A stretch of DNA of 64,000 nucleotides, taken from NCBI GenBank assembly GCA_900542015.1, contig UQLY01000007.1, positions 96,545-160,544 on the forward strand, given 5' to 3'. Origin of the DNA: an uncultured Lachnospiraceae bacterium. GTDB lineage: Bacteria > Bacillota > Clostridia > Lachnospirales > Lachnospiraceae. The notes beneath the pieces are model-generated. The model was not told the origin of the DNA. It saw only the letters and a program-made list of their open reading frames with translations, and searched no databases. Position numbers and translations under genes: made by a program. The stretch's first letter is position 1. Each line of letters begins with the position of its first letter. This document shows positions 45,327 through 55,573 of this stretch, one piece after another.

Positions 45327-45845
45327 ATGAAAAGAAATATTATTTCGGCAGTGATTGTCATTTTCGGTTTTATCCTGCAAAGCACCTTCTGCCGTTATAT
45401 CGCATTCGGAAATATCAGCCCCAATCTTTTGATTATCATCACGGCGTCCTTCGGTTTTATGATGGGCAAGAAGGCGGGAATCCTATCGGGATTTTTTACC
45501 GGTCTTCTGGTGGATATTTTTTTTGGCAGCGTGCTGGGGCTCCATGCGCTGTTGTATATGTACATAGGATATTTTAACGGCTTCTTCAAAAAGCTGTTTT
45601 TTAAAGATGATTTAAAGCTGCAGATTTTACTTGTTGCCTGCAGCGATTTTGTTTACGGCATTGTGTATTATATGTTGCTGTTTCTGCTGCGCGGAAAGTT
45701 TCATATCGGTTATTACCTCATAAGCGTTATCCTTCCCGAGGTCGTATATACCGTATTGGTAACGATTATTGTATTTATCATCATGTCCCTGGGGCAGAAG
45801 ATTTTTGCCGGAAGAGAAAATAGGAGCGACGGAGAAATTGTTTAA
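45327..45845 (+). CDS. mreD: Rod shape-determining protein MreD
   Basis: 172 residues with five or six membrane helices. FMMGKKAGILSGFFTGLLVD and GLHALLYMYIGYFNGF are MreD-typical. It binds MreC. The end overlaps the PBP2 gene by eight bases. Confidence 0.93.
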   Translation: MKRNIISAVIVIFGFILQSTFCRYIAFGNISPNLLIIITASFGFMMGKKAGILSGFFTGLLVDIFFGSVLGLHALLYMYIGYFNGFFKKLFFKDDLKLQILLVACSDFVYGIVYYMLLFLLRGKFHIGYYLISVILPEVVYTVLVTIIVFIIMSLGQKIFAGRENRSDGEIV

Positions 45846-48699
45846 AAACATCAGAGATTCGATCATCAACTTCATAACCTCCAGACACTTTGTTTTAATA
45901 TTGGTTTTTTGCGTTTTGGGCTGTGTTTTGATCTATCGGCTTTTTACTTTGCAGATTGTCAACGGAGAAGAGTATCTGAATGAATTTACCTTAAAAATCC
46001 GCAAAGAGAGAAGCATCGCAAGCACCAGGGGACAGATCTACGACAGAAACGGGGAGCTTCTTGCCTATAACGAGCTCGCCTATTCCGTGACGATTGAAGA
46101 CGTGTATGAATCCGGAAGGGACAAAAATAAAAATCTGAATCAGACGATCTATTCCCTGATCAATATGATCGAGGAAAACGGCGACAGCGTTGTAAATGAT
46201 TTTAATATTATCATCGGCGACAACGGAGAATTTGAATTTGCCGTATCGGGCACGACGCTGCAAAGATTTCTTGCGGACGTCTACGGCAAGGCGTACATCG
46301 ACGATTTGAGCTATGGGGAAAAAACCTCTACACCCGACGATGTCATCAATTATCTTGCCGGAAATGGTAATTTTGAAATCGGAGAATTTGAAGATCCGGA
46401 CGACAGAAAATCTGATTTTATCGTGGGGAAAGGCTATTCCAAGGAAATGCTGTTAAAAATGACGACCATTCGTTATCAGATGAGTTTAAACAGCTTCCAG
46501 AAATATATTCCCACGACGGTAGCGATGGATGTTTCCGACGAGACCGTGGCTGTGATTATGGAAAACGCGGCTTTTTTAGACGGCGTTTCCATCGCGGAGG
46601 GAACGGTGCGGAAATATGAGGACAGCGTTTATTTTTCCCATATTATCGGATATACCGGAAAGATTTCCCAAAGGGAGTTGGAGACCCTTTCGGAGACGGA
46701 CGATTCCTATATTATGACGGATGTCATCGGCAAGTCGGGAATCGAAAGCTATATGGAATCTTATCTCCAGGGGACCAAAGGCTCGGAAATCGTATATGTC
46801 AACAATCTGGGCAAGGTAATCGAGACCAGCGACCGCGTGGAACCCAGCGCCGGGAACGATGTGTATCTGACCATTGATAAGGATTTGCAAAAGGCGGTTT
46901 ATAACCTGCTGGAGCAAAAGATCGCCGGTATCCTTGTCTCCAAAATCGAACCGGTCAAAGAATATATCCCGGCGGAAAACGCTTCGGCAAGCTCGATTAT
47001 CATTCCCATCGACGACGTTTACTTCGCGCTGATCAACAACAGCATTATCGATATCAGCCATTTTGCGGCGGAGGATGCGACCGAGCTGGAACAGCAGGTG
47101 TATGCGGCGTTTTTGTCCAAAGAGGAGTCGGTGCTGGTAACGCTTCGGGACCAGTTAAACGACAATCCCCAGGCTTACAATACCCTTACCGCGGAATATC
47201 AGAATTATAACTCTTATATTACGACGCTGTTAAATGAGGACGGTCTTATTCTATCGAGCGAAATCGATACGGACGATGAAATCTATCAGGCGTGGCGCAA
47301 CGACGAGACCATCAGTCTGAAGGAATATCTGCTGCATGTCATCGCCATGAACTGGATCGATATTTCCAAGCTGGATCTGGACAGCCAGTATTCGGACTCG
47401 GAAACCATTTATCAGGCGATGTTAAATTATGTGTTTGACGAATTGAAAACGGATACGGCTTTCCATAAAAGGATCTATAAATATATGATCAAAGAGGAGC
47501 TTCTGACCGGCAGACAGGTCTGCCTGCTCTTATACGACCAGAATATTATTTCCGGTACGGCGGCGGAACGCGCCATGCTGCAAAACGGCACCATATCCCC
47601 GTATAACTTTATGCTCGGCAAGATTTCCAACCTGGAGATTACGCCGGCGCAGCTTGCGCTGGACCCCTGTTCCGGCTCCGTCGTTGTGACGGACGTCAAT
47701 ACGGGCGAGGTGCTTGCTCTTGTTTCCTACCCGGGGTATGACAATAACCGGATGTCCAATTCGGAATATTATGCAAGGCTGAATTCGGACCTGTCCAGAC
47801 CTCTCTGGGATTATGCGACCCAGCAGACGTCGGCGCCGGGGTCAACCTTTAAAATGGTGTCGGCAACGGCGGCGTTGGAAGAAGGGGTTACCTCCGTCGG
47901 GGAAACGGTAACATGCCACGGAATCTGGGAAACCATTTCTCCCCAGTCGCCGCGGTGCTGGATTTACCCTTCGGCGCACGGACCTTTGAATATTGTGGGA
48001 GCCATTGAAAATTCCTGCAACTATTATTTCTATGAAATGGGGTACCGTCTGGGCAGGACTACGGGAACCTACAATTCCGACGAAGGGCTTCAAAAGCTTG
48101 CTTATTATGCGGATTTATACGGTTTGAGCGATAAATCGGGCGTGGAAATTACCGAAGAGGCGCCCAAGGTATCCGATACGGACTCTGTCCGTTCTGCAAT
48201 CGGTCAGGGTACCAACAACTACACGACCGTAGGACTGGCAAGATATGTAACCACCGTTGCAAACAGCGGAACCTGTTATAATCTGAGTCTGATCGACAAG
48301 GTAACGGATTCAAGCGGCAACTTAATCGAAGATTTTACGCCTACCGTGCGTAATACCGTGGACATTGCGGACAGTACCTGGAATGCCCTTCATGAAGGTA
48401 TGCGTAGGGTAGTTGAAGATAAAACCTACTATCAGGGACTGGGGGTCAACGTGGCGGGCAAAACCGGAACGGCGCAGGAAAGCAACAGCCGTCCCAACCA
48501 TGCTTTGTTTGTCAGCTATGCGCCCTATGAAAAGCCCGAAATCAGCGTAACGACCCGTATTGCTTTCGGGTATGCGTCTGATTATGCGGCGCAGCTTACA
48601 CAGGATGTCTATAAGTACTACTATAAGTTAGAGGATAAAGATGTCTTGATCGACGGCACGGCTACCAATACCGATTCCAATGTTTCAAACGAAGAATAA
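45838..48699 (+). CDS. Penicillin-binding protein 2 (class B), with large insert
   Basis: 954 residues from a TTG at 45838 that has GGAG sites upstream. One membrane helix (about 15-40), an N-terminal pedestal with STRGQIYDRNGELLAYN, and a transpeptidase domain with SxxK at Ser669 (GSTFKM), SxN at Ser726 (ENSCNYYF) and KTG at Lys875 (AGKTGTAQ). Typical PBP2 proteins have 600-700 residues; here some 230 residues are inserted between the DLQKAVYNLL segment (349) and the SVVVTDVNTGEVLAL strand (614). The insert is acidic and helical. It is the elongation transpeptidase partner of RodA. Confidence 0.9.
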   Translation: MFKNIRDSIINFITSRHFVLILVFCVLGCVLIYRLFTLQIVNGEEYLNEFTLKIRKERSIASTRGQIYDRNGELLAYNELAYSVTIEDVYESGRDKNKNLNQTIYSLINMIEENGDSVVNDFNIIIGDNGEFEFAVSGTTLQRFLADVYGKAYIDDLSYGEKTSTPDDVINYLAGNGNFEIGEFEDPDDRKSDFIVGKGYSKEMLLKMTTIRYQMSLNSFQKYIPTTVAMDVSDETVAVIMENAAFLDGVSIAEGTVRKYEDSVYFSHIIGYTGKISQRELETLSETDDSYIMTDVIGKSGIESYMESYLQGTKGSEIVYVNNLGKVIETSDRVEPSAGNDVYLTIDKDLQKAVYNLLEQKIAGILVSKIEPVKEYIPAENASASSIIIPIDDVYFALINNSIIDISHFAAEDATELEQQVYAAFLSKEESVLVTLRDQLNDNPQAYNTLTAEYQNYNSYITTLLNEDGLILSSEIDTDDEIYQAWRNDETISLKEYLLHVIAMNWIDISKLDLDSQYSDSETIYQAMLNYVFDELKTDTAFHKRIYKYMIKEELLTGRQVCLLLYDQNIISGTAAERAMLQNGTISPYNFMLGKISNLEITPAQLALDPCSGSVVVTDVNTGEVLALVSYPGYDNNRMSNSEYYARLNSDLSRPLWDYATQQTSAPGSTFKMVSATAALEEGVTSVGETVTCHGIWETISPQSPRCWIYPSAHGPLNIVGAIENSCNYYFYEMGYRLGRTTGTYNSDEGLQKLAYYADLYGLSDKSGVEITEEAPKVSDTDSVRSAIGQGTNNYTTVGLARYVTTVANSGTCYNLSLIDKVTDSSGNLIEDFTPTVRNTVDIADSTWNALHEGMRRVVEDKTYYQGLGVNVAGKTGTAQESNSRPNHALFVSYAPYEKPEISVTTRIAFGYASDYAAQLTQDVYKYYYKLEDKDVLIDGTATNTDSNVSNEE

Positions 48700-48712
48700 G
48701 GAGGTGGAGACT

Positions 48713-49396
48713 ATGACCGGAAATGTCATTTTAAAGAGCTTTTCTAACGGAATCCGCGTCCGTCTCTCAGAGGAACCTTCCTTTGAACAGATTTTACGGG
48801 AAACGCGGGAAAGCTTTGCGGACGCGGCGGCTTTTTTCAAGGAAGCTTCCGTCGCGCTGCAGTTTCAAGGCAGGAAATTGACGGAGGAAGAAAGCGACAG
48901 ACTGGTTGCGGCGATCACGGATGTGTGCCGCCTGCATATAATCTGTCTGGTCTGTACGGACGAAGATGCAAACGATTATTATACAAAGCTGATTGAGGAT
49001 GCCTCAAAGGAAGACGCGCCTGATGTGGAACAGACCTGTCAGTTCTATAAAGGCACTTTAAGGGAGGGCGAAGTATTTGAATCCTCTTCCAGCGTCATCG
49101 TACTGGGAGATATACAAAAAGGCGCGTCCGTCATTGCCAAGGGAAATATCATTGTCCTCGGCAGTCTTGGCGGAACGGCTTACGCCGGAGCGGACGACTG
49201 CAGGTCGCGCTTTATTGCGGCGTTGAATCTGGAGGCGGAAAGTCTCAGGATCGCCGATCTGAAATACAGAAAGCGTTTCAAAGATAAATTTGGCATGAAA
49301 AGTAAAAAAGTACCCCAGATGGTAACCGTGCGGCAGGATCAGCTGGTTATCAGAGAATTGGACTTTACCAAAGAATTACCGGAAACTAATCTGTGA
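48713..49396 (+). CDS. minC: Septum site-determining protein MinC
   Basis: 227 residues from the ATG at 48713, with AGGAGGTGG upstream. N-terminal FtsZ-inhibiting domain and a C-terminal right-handed beta-helix with GTLREGEVFESSSSVIVLGD and VIAKGNIIVLGSLGGTAYAG. It inhibits Z-ring formation away from mid-cell and acts with MinD. The gene follows the PBP2 gene by 13 bases. Confidence 0.94.
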   Translation: MTGNVILKSFSNGIRVRLSEEPSFEQILRETRESFADAAAFFKEASVALQFQGRKLTEEESDRLVAAITDVCRLHIICLVCTDEDANDYYTKLIEDASKEDAPDVEQTCQFYKGTLREGEVFESSSSVIVLGDIQKGASVIAKGNIIVLGSLGGTAYAGADDCRSRFIAALNLEAESLRIADLKYRKRFKDKFGMKSKKVPQMVTVRQDQLVIRELDFTKELPETNL

Positions 49397-49440
49397 TAAC
49401 ACGGGTTTCCGGGGGACGATAATGAAAGGCGGAGGTTTTT

Positions 49441-50232
49441 ATGAGTGAAGTAATTGTCGTCACATCAGGTAAAGGTGGGGTCGGAAAGACTACCACAAGC
49501 GCAAATATCGGAACGGGACTTGCCGTTCTGGGCAAAAAGGTCGTGCTGATCGATACGGATATCGGGCTTCGTAATCTGGATGTCGTCATGGGACTGGAAA
49601 ACAGGATCGTCTACAATCTGGTGGATGTGGTTGAAGGTAACTGCCGGATCAAGCAGGCTTTAATCAAGGACAAGCGTTTCCCCGGGCTGCATTTGCTGCC
49701 CAGCGCCCAGACAAGAGATAAAACGGCGGTCAATCCCGAACAGATGAAGAAGCTGACGGAGCAGTTGAGAGAGCAGTTTGATTATATCATCTTAGACTGT
49801 CCGGCAGGCATAGAGCAGGGCTTTAAAAACGCCATAGCGGGCGCTGACAGGGCGATTGTCGTTACGACCCCCGAAGTATCCGCTATCCGGGACGCGGACC
49901 GGATTATCGGTCTTTTAAACGCCTATGAAATGGGGCAGATCGATCTGGTTGTCAACCGCTTACGTCCCGATATGATCAAGCGGGGCGATATGATGAGCGT
50001 GGACGACGTCGTCGATATTTTATCCATTCACCTGCTCGGAGCCATTTATGATGACGAAAACATCGTCATTTCCACCAATCACGGAGAACCCCTGGTATGT
50101 ACCGATACCCCGGCAGGAAAAGCGTTTATGAATATCTGCAACAGGATATTGGGACAGGATGTTCCTCTGTACACGCCCGAACGGGAAAAGTCGATCTGGT
50201 TCCGGATTAACGGTATTTTTCAGAAATTGTGA
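49441..50232 (+). CDS. minD: Septum site-determining ATPase MinD
   Basis: 263 residues. Deviant Walker A SGKGGVGKTT, then LIDTDIGLRNLDVVMGLENR, LDCPAGIEQGF and a C-terminal amphipathic membrane-targeting helix (IWFRINGIFQKL). It recruits MinC to the membrane and is released by MinE. Confidence 0.97.
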   Translation: MSEVIVVTSGKGGVGKTTTSANIGTGLAVLGKKVVLIDTDIGLRNLDVVMGLENRIVYNLVDVVEGNCRIKQALIKDKRFPGLHLLPSAQTRDKTAVNPEQMKKLTEQLREQFDYIILDCPAGIEQGFKNAIAGADRAIVVTTPEVSAIRDADRIIGLLNAYEMGQIDLVVNRLRPDMIKRGDMMSVDDVVDILSIHLLGAIYDDENIVISTNHGEPLVCTDTPAGKAFMNICNRILGQDVPLYTPEREKSIWFRINGIFQKL

Positions 50233-50247
50233 TGGGGGTGTATCAGA

Positions 50248-50463
50248 ATGGGTAAATTGTGGTTTTTCAAAAAAAAGAAATCAGGCGAGATCGCCAAGGA
50301 TCGTTTGAAAATTTTATTGATTTCGGACCGAATCGACTGTTCGCCCGAGGTTATGGAGCTGATAAAGCGGGATATTGCAAAGATCCTGTGCAAATACATG
50401 CAGATTGATACCAGTACATTAGAATTGGAGTTTTCCAGAAGAAAGATCAATGTTTTCTGGTAA
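50248..50463 (+). CDS. minE: Cell division topological specificity factor MinE
   Basis: 71 residues. The amphipathic N-terminus (KLWFFKKKKSG), the MinD-activating segment AKDRLKILLISDRIDCSPEV and the dimerisation tail (LKCK-type strand ELEFSRRKINVFW) are present. It is slightly short but complete. Presence of MinE means an oscillating Min system rather than the DivIVA type. Confidence 0.93.
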   Translation: MGKLWFFKKKKSGEIAKDRLKILLISDRIDCSPEVMELIKRDIAKILCKYMQIDTSTLELEFSRRKINVFW

Positions 50464-50481
50464 TAGGAGTTGAAAAAATAC

Positions 50482-51594
50482 GTGTTAAAAAGATATCGTG
50501 TCAGAGATTATGATTTTAAATTGGTTTTTATGCTGATTGCCATTACCGTTATCGGGATATTGGCAATCGGCAGCGCCAATGCGGAGTTTCAGTCAAAGCA
50601 AATTCTCGGTATGGTTGTGGGCGTTTTTATTATGGTGGTTTTGTCGCTTTTTGACTACCACATTTTTCTGAAATTTTACTGGATTTTATATTTCGGGAAC
50701 CTTTTGCTGTTGGTACTGGTGCGGTTCATGGGCACCTCGGTCAACAACGCCCAGCGTTGGATTTCCATTGCCGGAATTCAGTTTCAGCCCTCCGAGACGG
50801 CTAAAATACTATTGATTTTATTTTATGCACAGTATATTATGAAACATAGGGAGCACTTTAATTCCTTTAAAAATCTTGCCTCTATGGTCATATTATTCAT
50901 CCCCCAATGGCTGTTGATTTATAAACAGCCGGATTTATCCACAAGCATCATGCTGATTATTATTTTCTGCATTCTGCTTTATATGGGCGGGCTGAGTTAT
51001 AAAATTATCTTTGGGGCGCTTGCGGTCATCATTCCGGTGGGGATCATCCTGCTGACGCTTGTTTTGCAGGAGGACCAGAATATTATCAAAGATTACCAGC
51101 AGAACCGTATTATGGCATGGCTGCACCCGGACGAATATGAAAATACCGAAGGGTACCAGCAGACCAATTCCAAGATTGCCATCGGTTCGGGACAGTTGTT
51201 CGGAAAGGGATTGAATAATAACGAAATTGCTTCCGTAAAAAACGGTAATTTTATTTCGGAGCCTCAGACGGATTTTATTTTCGCCATTATCGGAGAGGAG
51301 CTGGGATTTATAGGCGGCTGCGCCGTGGTGATATTGCTGTTTCTGATTACCATAGACTGCGTGCTCATCGCCCGGCGGGCGAGCGATATAGAAGGAGCGA
51401 TTATCTGTTCGGGGATGGCGGCGATCATAGGCTTCCAAAGCTTTCTGAATATTTCAGTCGCTACCGGCATTATACCGAATACAGGGTTGCCGCTGCCGTT
51501 TGTCAGCTATGGACTGACTTCCCTTTTAAGTCTCTATATTGGTATGGGGTTTGTATTAAATGTAAGACTGCAGGGAGTTCGCAAATACAGTTAG
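50482..51594 (+). CDS. rodA: RodA-type peptidoglycan polymerase
   Basis: 370 residues, SEDS family glycosyltransferase with ten membrane helices. Motifs: [40 protein letters not shown] and the ending [19 protein letters not shown]. It polymerises lipid II with the PBP2 partner encoded upstream. I prefer the GTG at 50482, as AGGAG ends 12 bases before it; the TTG at 50470 touches that site. Identified as RodA over FtsW by its place with mre genes. Confidence 0.9.
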   Translation: MLKRYRVRDYDFKLVFMLIAITVIGILAIGSANAEFQSKQILGMVVGVFIMVVLSLFDYHIFLKFYWILYFGNLLLLVLVRFMGTSVNNAQRWISIAGIQFQPSETAKILLILFYAQYIMKHREHFNSFKNLASMVILFIPQWLLIYKQPDLSTSIMLIIIFCILLYMGGLSYKIIFGALAVIIPVGIILLTLVLQEDQNIIKDYQQNRIMAWLHPDEYENTEGYQQTNSKIAIGSGQLFGKGLNNNEIASVKNGNFISEPQTDFIFAIIGEELGFIGGCAVVILLFLITIDCVLIARRASDIEGAIICSGMAAIIGFQSFLNISVATGIIPNTGLPLPFVSYGLTSLLSLYIGMGFVLNVRLQGVRKYS

Positions 51595-51607
51595 GAGAGG
51601 GTATTTT

Positions 51608-52003
51608 ATGAATATTGCATTGATTGCACATGATGCGAAAAAGAAGCTGATGCAGAATTTCTGTATCGCTTATCGGGGTATTTTAAGCAAAAACGAGTTA
51701 TATGCCACGGGCACAACGGGGAGACTGATTGAAGAGGTTACCAATTTAAATATACATAAATATCTGGCGGGGCATTTAGGAGGAGAACAGCAGATCGGAG
51801 CGCAGATCGAGCATAATCAGATGGATCTTGTGATCTTTTTACGCGATCCCCTGACTCCCAAAAGCCATGAACCGGATGTCAACAATGTGGTAAAGCTGTG
51901 CGATATGCACAATATTCCCCTTGCTACGAATCTGGCAACGGCGGAGCTACTGATAAAATCACTGGACAGAGGAGACCTTGAGTGGCGTGAAATGTACAAA
52001 TAA
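51608..52003 (+). CDS. mgsA: Methylglyoxal synthase
   Basis: 131 residues. Converts dihydroxyacetone phosphate to methylglyoxal plus phosphate. Motifs: [24 protein letters not shown] (phosphate binding), [11 protein letters not shown] and [16 protein letters not shown] with the catalytic Asp. Position in a cell-wall operon next to rodA is conserved in several clostridia but unexplained. Confidence 0.95.
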   Translation: MNIALIAHDAKKKLMQNFCIAYRGILSKNELYATGTTGRLIEEVTNLNIHKYLAGHLGGEQQIGAQIEHNQMDLVIFLRDPLTPKSHEPDVNNVVKLCDMHNIPLATNLATAELLIKSLDRGDLEWREMYK

Positions 52004-52970
52004 ACGGATAGCTGCATTTTTATGTATGATCATCGCAGTATCGGCATGTCTGACGGGGTGTGGAAGCGCCGCCTACAGTATGCCTTACGATATGGACAGC
52101 TCCGTGACCGCATACCGTTTTCAGGACGGCGACAGCGGCAATCTGGCGGATCTGTTCGCGCAGGATCTGTGCGTGTCCGACGAAGACGTATCGGTAAACA
52201 GCGTCGATACATCCGAGGCGGAAGCGGCGATTTTATGCAGCATCAATGACAAAGAAGTCCTTTACGGAAAAAATACAAACGAGCAATTGAACCCGGCAAG
52301 CCTGACAAAGGTTATGACGGCGATTGTCGCCCTCAAATACGGCAATCTGGACGATATGCTGACCGCCTCCGAAAACGTGGAGATCAGCGAGCCGGGCGCG
52401 ACGCTTGTGGGCATCAAGCCCGGAGATACGATGACGTTAGATCAGGCGCTCCATGCCCTTTTGATGCCTTCGGGCAACGACGCGGCAGTCATGATCGCGG
52501 AATATATCGCCGGCAGCGAAACGGCGTTTGTGGATATGATGAATGAAGAGGCGGCTGCGCTTGGCGCTACAAACTGCCACTTTATGAATCCCCATGGTCT
52601 GACGGCGGAGGATCATTATATTACGGCGTATGATATGTATTTGATTTTTAACGAAGCGATAAAGTATGACGAATTTGTGCAGATCATTACGGCGTCGGAG
52701 TATTCCGGCGTTTATCACGACGCGGCGGGAGAGCCCAAAGAGCTGTCTTTTACCACGAGCAACCAGTTTATAAACGGCAATCACGAGGTTCCGGAGGGCG
52801 TCGTCGTGATCGGCGGAAAGACCGGAACGACCAACGCGGCAGGCAATTGTCTTGTGCTGTTGTCCAAGGATTCTTCGGGCAATCCGTATATTTCCGTGAT
52901 TTTGAAATGCTCGCAGAGAGATTATCTGTATGATGAAATGTATGATTTGATCAATCTGGTAAATCAATAG
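51978..52970 (+). CDS. D-alanyl-D-alanine carboxypeptidase lipoprotein (peptidase S11)
   Basis: 330 residues. A lipoprotein signal with lipobox LTGC (Cys28) precedes an acidic linker and an S11 domain with SLTK (Ser108), SGN (Ser165) and KTGTT (Lys281). It trims the terminal D-Ala from muropeptides at the outer membrane face. Start is uncertain: the TTG at 51978 has GGAG three bases away, the GTG at 51987 has it twelve away. Overlaps mgsA by 26 bases. Confidence 0.88.
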   Translation: MSGVKCTNKRIAAFLCMIIAVSACLTGCGSAAYSMPYDMDSSVTAYRFQDGDSGNLADLFAQDLCVSDEDVSVNSVDTSEAEAAILCSINDKEVLYGKNTNEQLNPASLTKVMTAIVALKYGNLDDMLTASENVEISEPGATLVGIKPGDTMTLDQALHALLMPSGNDAAVMIAEYIAGSETAFVDMMNEEAAALGATNCHFMNPHGLTAEDHYITAYDMYLIFNEAIKYDEFVQIITASEYSGVYHDAAGEPKELSFTTSNQFINGNHEVPEGVVVIGGKTGTTNAAGNCLVLLSKDSSGNPYISVILKCSQRDYLYDEMYDLINLVNQ

Positions 52971-53005
52971 CCGGAAAGATGACATAGAGAACAGGGTGGA
53001 GAAAA

Positions 53006-53425
53006 ATGGTAGAGTGTATTACAGGCAGAAAAGGCAAAGGAAAAACGAAGCATCTTTTGGAAAAAGTCCGTATCCGGGAGTCGCAAAGCAGGGGCAGTAT
53101 CGTATATCTGGACAAGAGTTCCCAGCATATGTACGAATTGTCCAACCGCGTGCGTTTAATTGATGTAACGGAATATCCCATCGATACGAAGGAAGCGTTT
53201 ATCGGCTTTATTTGCGGCATTATCTCACAGGACCATGATTTGGAAACGATGTTTCTGGACAGCTTTCTGACCATTTCCCATTGCGAACCTGCGCTTCTTC
53301 CGGAAATGCTTAAATGTCTCAAGGCGGTTTCCCAAAAGTACAATGTGGATTTTGTGCTGAGCATCAGCGCCGACAAAGAAGCGTTACCCGAAGAAATCTA
53401 CAGGGATATCTGCGTGTCCTTATAA
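53006..53425 (+). CDS. Small P-loop ATPase-like protein
   Basis: 139 residues. A Walker A motif GRKGKGKT (residues 7-14, GxxxxGKT) and a Walker B-like ETMFLDSF near 89 suggest a minimal nucleotide-binding protein; the rest is alpha/beta with LLPEMLKCLKAVSQKYN. I do not recognise a family. GTGGAG precedes the start. Its place between the carboxypeptidase and the HlyD-like gene suggests a role in envelope or division control, for which there is no direct evidence. Confidence 0.65.
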   Translation: MVECITGRKGKGKTKHLLEKVRIRESQSRGSIVYLDKSSQHMYELSNRVRLIDVTEYPIDTKEAFIGFICGIISQDHDLETMFLDSFLTISHCEPALLPEMLKCLKAVSQKYNVDFVLSISADKEALPEEIYRDICVSL

Positions 53426-53438
53426 AGGAGTCCTTATT

Positions 53439-54833
53439 TTGGCAAATCAAAAACGACCAATCAATATCAATAAATACCGCAGACCGTTGAATATCAACAT
53501 CGGCGTCATCATTTTCGCCGTGATGTTTATTTATATTGTGATCTGCGTCATTATGTTTTTTACCAAAGACCATGTCAACCGGTATGAGGTGCGTTCCGGT
53601 TCCCTTAGCATTTCCAATGTGTACGACGGGATTATCCTGCGGGAGGAAACGGTAGTATCGGCAAATTCCTCGGGCTATGTCAATTACTTTGCCAGAGAAG
53701 GCGAGCATGTGGCAAAGGGAGATCTGGTCTATGCGGTGGACCAGAGCGGGCGGATCAGCGAAATCCTGCAGAACGACAGCAGCGAGATCCTTCTGTCCGG
53801 AAACGATCTGGGCGAGCTCAAGACCGATTTTGTACAGTTTGCACACAGCTACCGGGATGAGGATTTCGGGCAGACTTACGATTTTTCCTACGATATGCAG
53901 GGAACCGTATTAAAGCTGTCCAATTATAATATGCTGAACAATCTGCAAAGCCTTGGGATTTCTTCGGGCAGCTCCGTCAACTTCTGCTATGCGCCGGGAA
54001 GCGGCATCGTCGTTTACAATACGGACGGATATGAAAATATGACGCCGGAAATGATAACCGAAGAAATGATTACGGAACGGGACGGCGAAAAGGAGCAGTT
54101 TGTCAACAATACGCTGATCGGCGGCAACGATCCCGTATATAAGATGATTACCTCCGAAACCTGGTACATTGTAATCGCAGTGGAAAACGACCGCGTGGAG
54201 CGTCTGCGGGAGGAAGGCTATGTGGAGGTCAAGTTTTTGAAAAACCAGGACACCTCCTGGGCAAAGGTGAATATCTTAGGCACCGGAGAAGAGAACACCC
54301 TTGTGTCGCTGGAATTTAACAATTCCGCAATTACCTTTGCAAAAGACCGCTATCTGGAAATCGAAATCATTTTAGACGACGATACGGGATTAAAGATCCC
54401 CAACAGCGCCATTGTGGAAAAAGAATTTTATCTGATCCCGAAGGAATATGTGACCAAGGGCGGCAACAGCGCCCAGGACGGTTTTATGCGGGAAACCTAT
54501 GACGAAAACGGAAACGTTTCCACGGAATTTATCGAAGCCGTGATTTATTCGGAAAGCGATACCGATTATTATGTGGATACTTCGGTTTTGCGTCCCGGCG
54601 ACTATATCTGCATGCCGGATTCGACGGAAAAATATCCCGTCAGCAAGGTGGGCACCCTGGTGGGCGTATACAATATCAACAAAGGGTTTGCCGATTTCAA
54701 GGAAATTACCGTACTGTATTCCAACGACGAATATTCCATTGTAAAATCCAATACCCGTTACGGTTTGACGGAATACGATTATATCGTTCTGGATGCGGAA
54801 AGCATTGACGAAAATGATTTTGTTTATGAATGA
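53439..54833 (+). CDS. HlyD-like membrane-anchored protein
   Basis: 464 residues from a TTG at 53439 with AAGGAG eight bases upstream. A basic cytoplasmic head (NKYRRPLNINI), one membrane helix (about 25-45), then an external region with a lipoyl/HlyD-like half motif SGYVNYFAREGEHVAKGDLVYAV and a beta-barrel-like C-terminal part. It resembles periplasmic adaptor-type proteins, but no exporter gene is nearby. In Lachnospiraceae it commonly precedes yggS and sepF; role in division is inferred from this. Confidence 0.72.
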   Translation: MANQKRPININKYRRPLNINIGVIIFAVMFIYIVICVIMFFTKDHVNRYEVRSGSLSISNVYDGIILREETVVSANSSGYVNYFAREGEHVAKGDLVYAVDQSGRISEILQNDSSEILLSGNDLGELKTDFVQFAHSYRDEDFGQTYDFSYDMQGTVLKLSNYNMLNNLQSLGISSGSSVNFCYAPGSGIVVYNTDGYENMTPEMITEEMITERDGEKEQFVNNTLIGGNDPVYKMITSETWYIVIAVENDRVERLREEGYVEVKFLKNQDTSWAKVNILGTGEENTLVSLEFNNSAITFAKDRYLEIEIILDDDTGLKIPNSAIVEKEFYLIPKEYVTKGGNSAQDGFMRETYDENGNVSTEFIEAVIYSESDTDYYVDTSVLRPGDYICMPDSTEKYPVSKVGTLVGVYNINKGFADFKEITVLYSNDEYSIVKSNTRYGLTEYDYIVLDAESIDENDFVYE

Positions 54834-54855
54834 TGCAGATAAAGAGGGAATGACA

Positions 54856-55548
54856 ATGTTAAAGGACAATTATGACAATGTTGTGCAAAAAATCGCGGCG
54901 GCATGTGAAAAAGCGGGTAGAGACCCGGAAGAAGTGACCCTTGTGGCGGTCAGCAAGACCAAACCCGCCACGATGATCAGGGAGCTTTATGACCACGGCT
55001 GCAGGGATTTCGGCGAAAATTACGTACAGGAGCTGGTCGATAAATACGAAGAGCTGCCGAAGGATATCCGCTGGCATATGATCGGGCATCTGCAAAGAAA
55101 TAAAGTGAAATATATTGTGGACAAGGTAGCGATGATCCACAGCGTCGATTCGCTGCGTCTGGCGCAGGAAATCAGCAAGGAAGCGCAAAAGAAAAACGTT
55201 GAGGTCGACGTTCTGATCGAGGTCAACGTGGCGATGGAGGAATCCAAATTCGGTGCAAAAGTATCCGAAACGGCACTTCTTGCGGAAGAAATTGCCAAAC
55301 TGCCCGGAATACACGTCAAAGGGCTGATGACAAGCGCTCCCTATGTGGAAAATGCCGAAGAAAATCGACAATATTTTGCACAGTTAAAACAATTATCTGT
55401 TGACATAAGTGCAAAAAACATTGATAATGTATCTATGGACGTGCTTTCCATGGGCATGACCGGCGATTATGAAGTCGCGGTTTCCGAAGGCGCTGACTTG
55501 GTCAGAGTGGGCACGGGCATATTTGGTAAGCGGCACTATACAGCTTAA
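54856..55548 (+). CDS. YggS family PLP homeostasis protein
   Basis: 230 residues. A PLP-binding TIM-barrel protein that affects free PLP and amino-acid balance. The PLP lysine is Lys34 in VAVSKTKP; FGENYVQE, WHMIGHLQRNK and GMTGDYEVAVSEGADLVRVG are conserved. ATG at 54856 with AGAGGG seven bases upstream. It contains the promoter for sepF at 55400. The yggS-sepF pairing is common in Firmicutes. Confidence 0.94.
   Translation: MLKDNYDNVVQKIAAACEKAGRDPEEVTLVAVSKTKPATMIRELYDHGCRDFGENYVQELVDKYEELPKDIRWHMIGHLQRNKVKYIVDKVAMIHSVDSLRLAQEISKEAQKKNVEVDVLIEVNVAMEESKFGAKVSETALLAEEIAKLPGIHVKGLMTSAPYVENAEENRQYFAQLKQLSVDISAKNIDNVSMDVLSMGMTGDYEVAVSEGADLVRVGTGIFGKRHYTA
55400..55428 (+). promoter_or_regulatory. 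Promoter of sepF inside yggS
   Basis: Perfect TTGACA, exactly 17 bases, GATAAT, inside the yggS coding sequence about 145 bases before sepF. The local sequence is more A+T rich than its surroundings. Confidence 0.68.
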
Positions 55549-55573
55549 AAATGTATTAAGGAGAATATAGATT

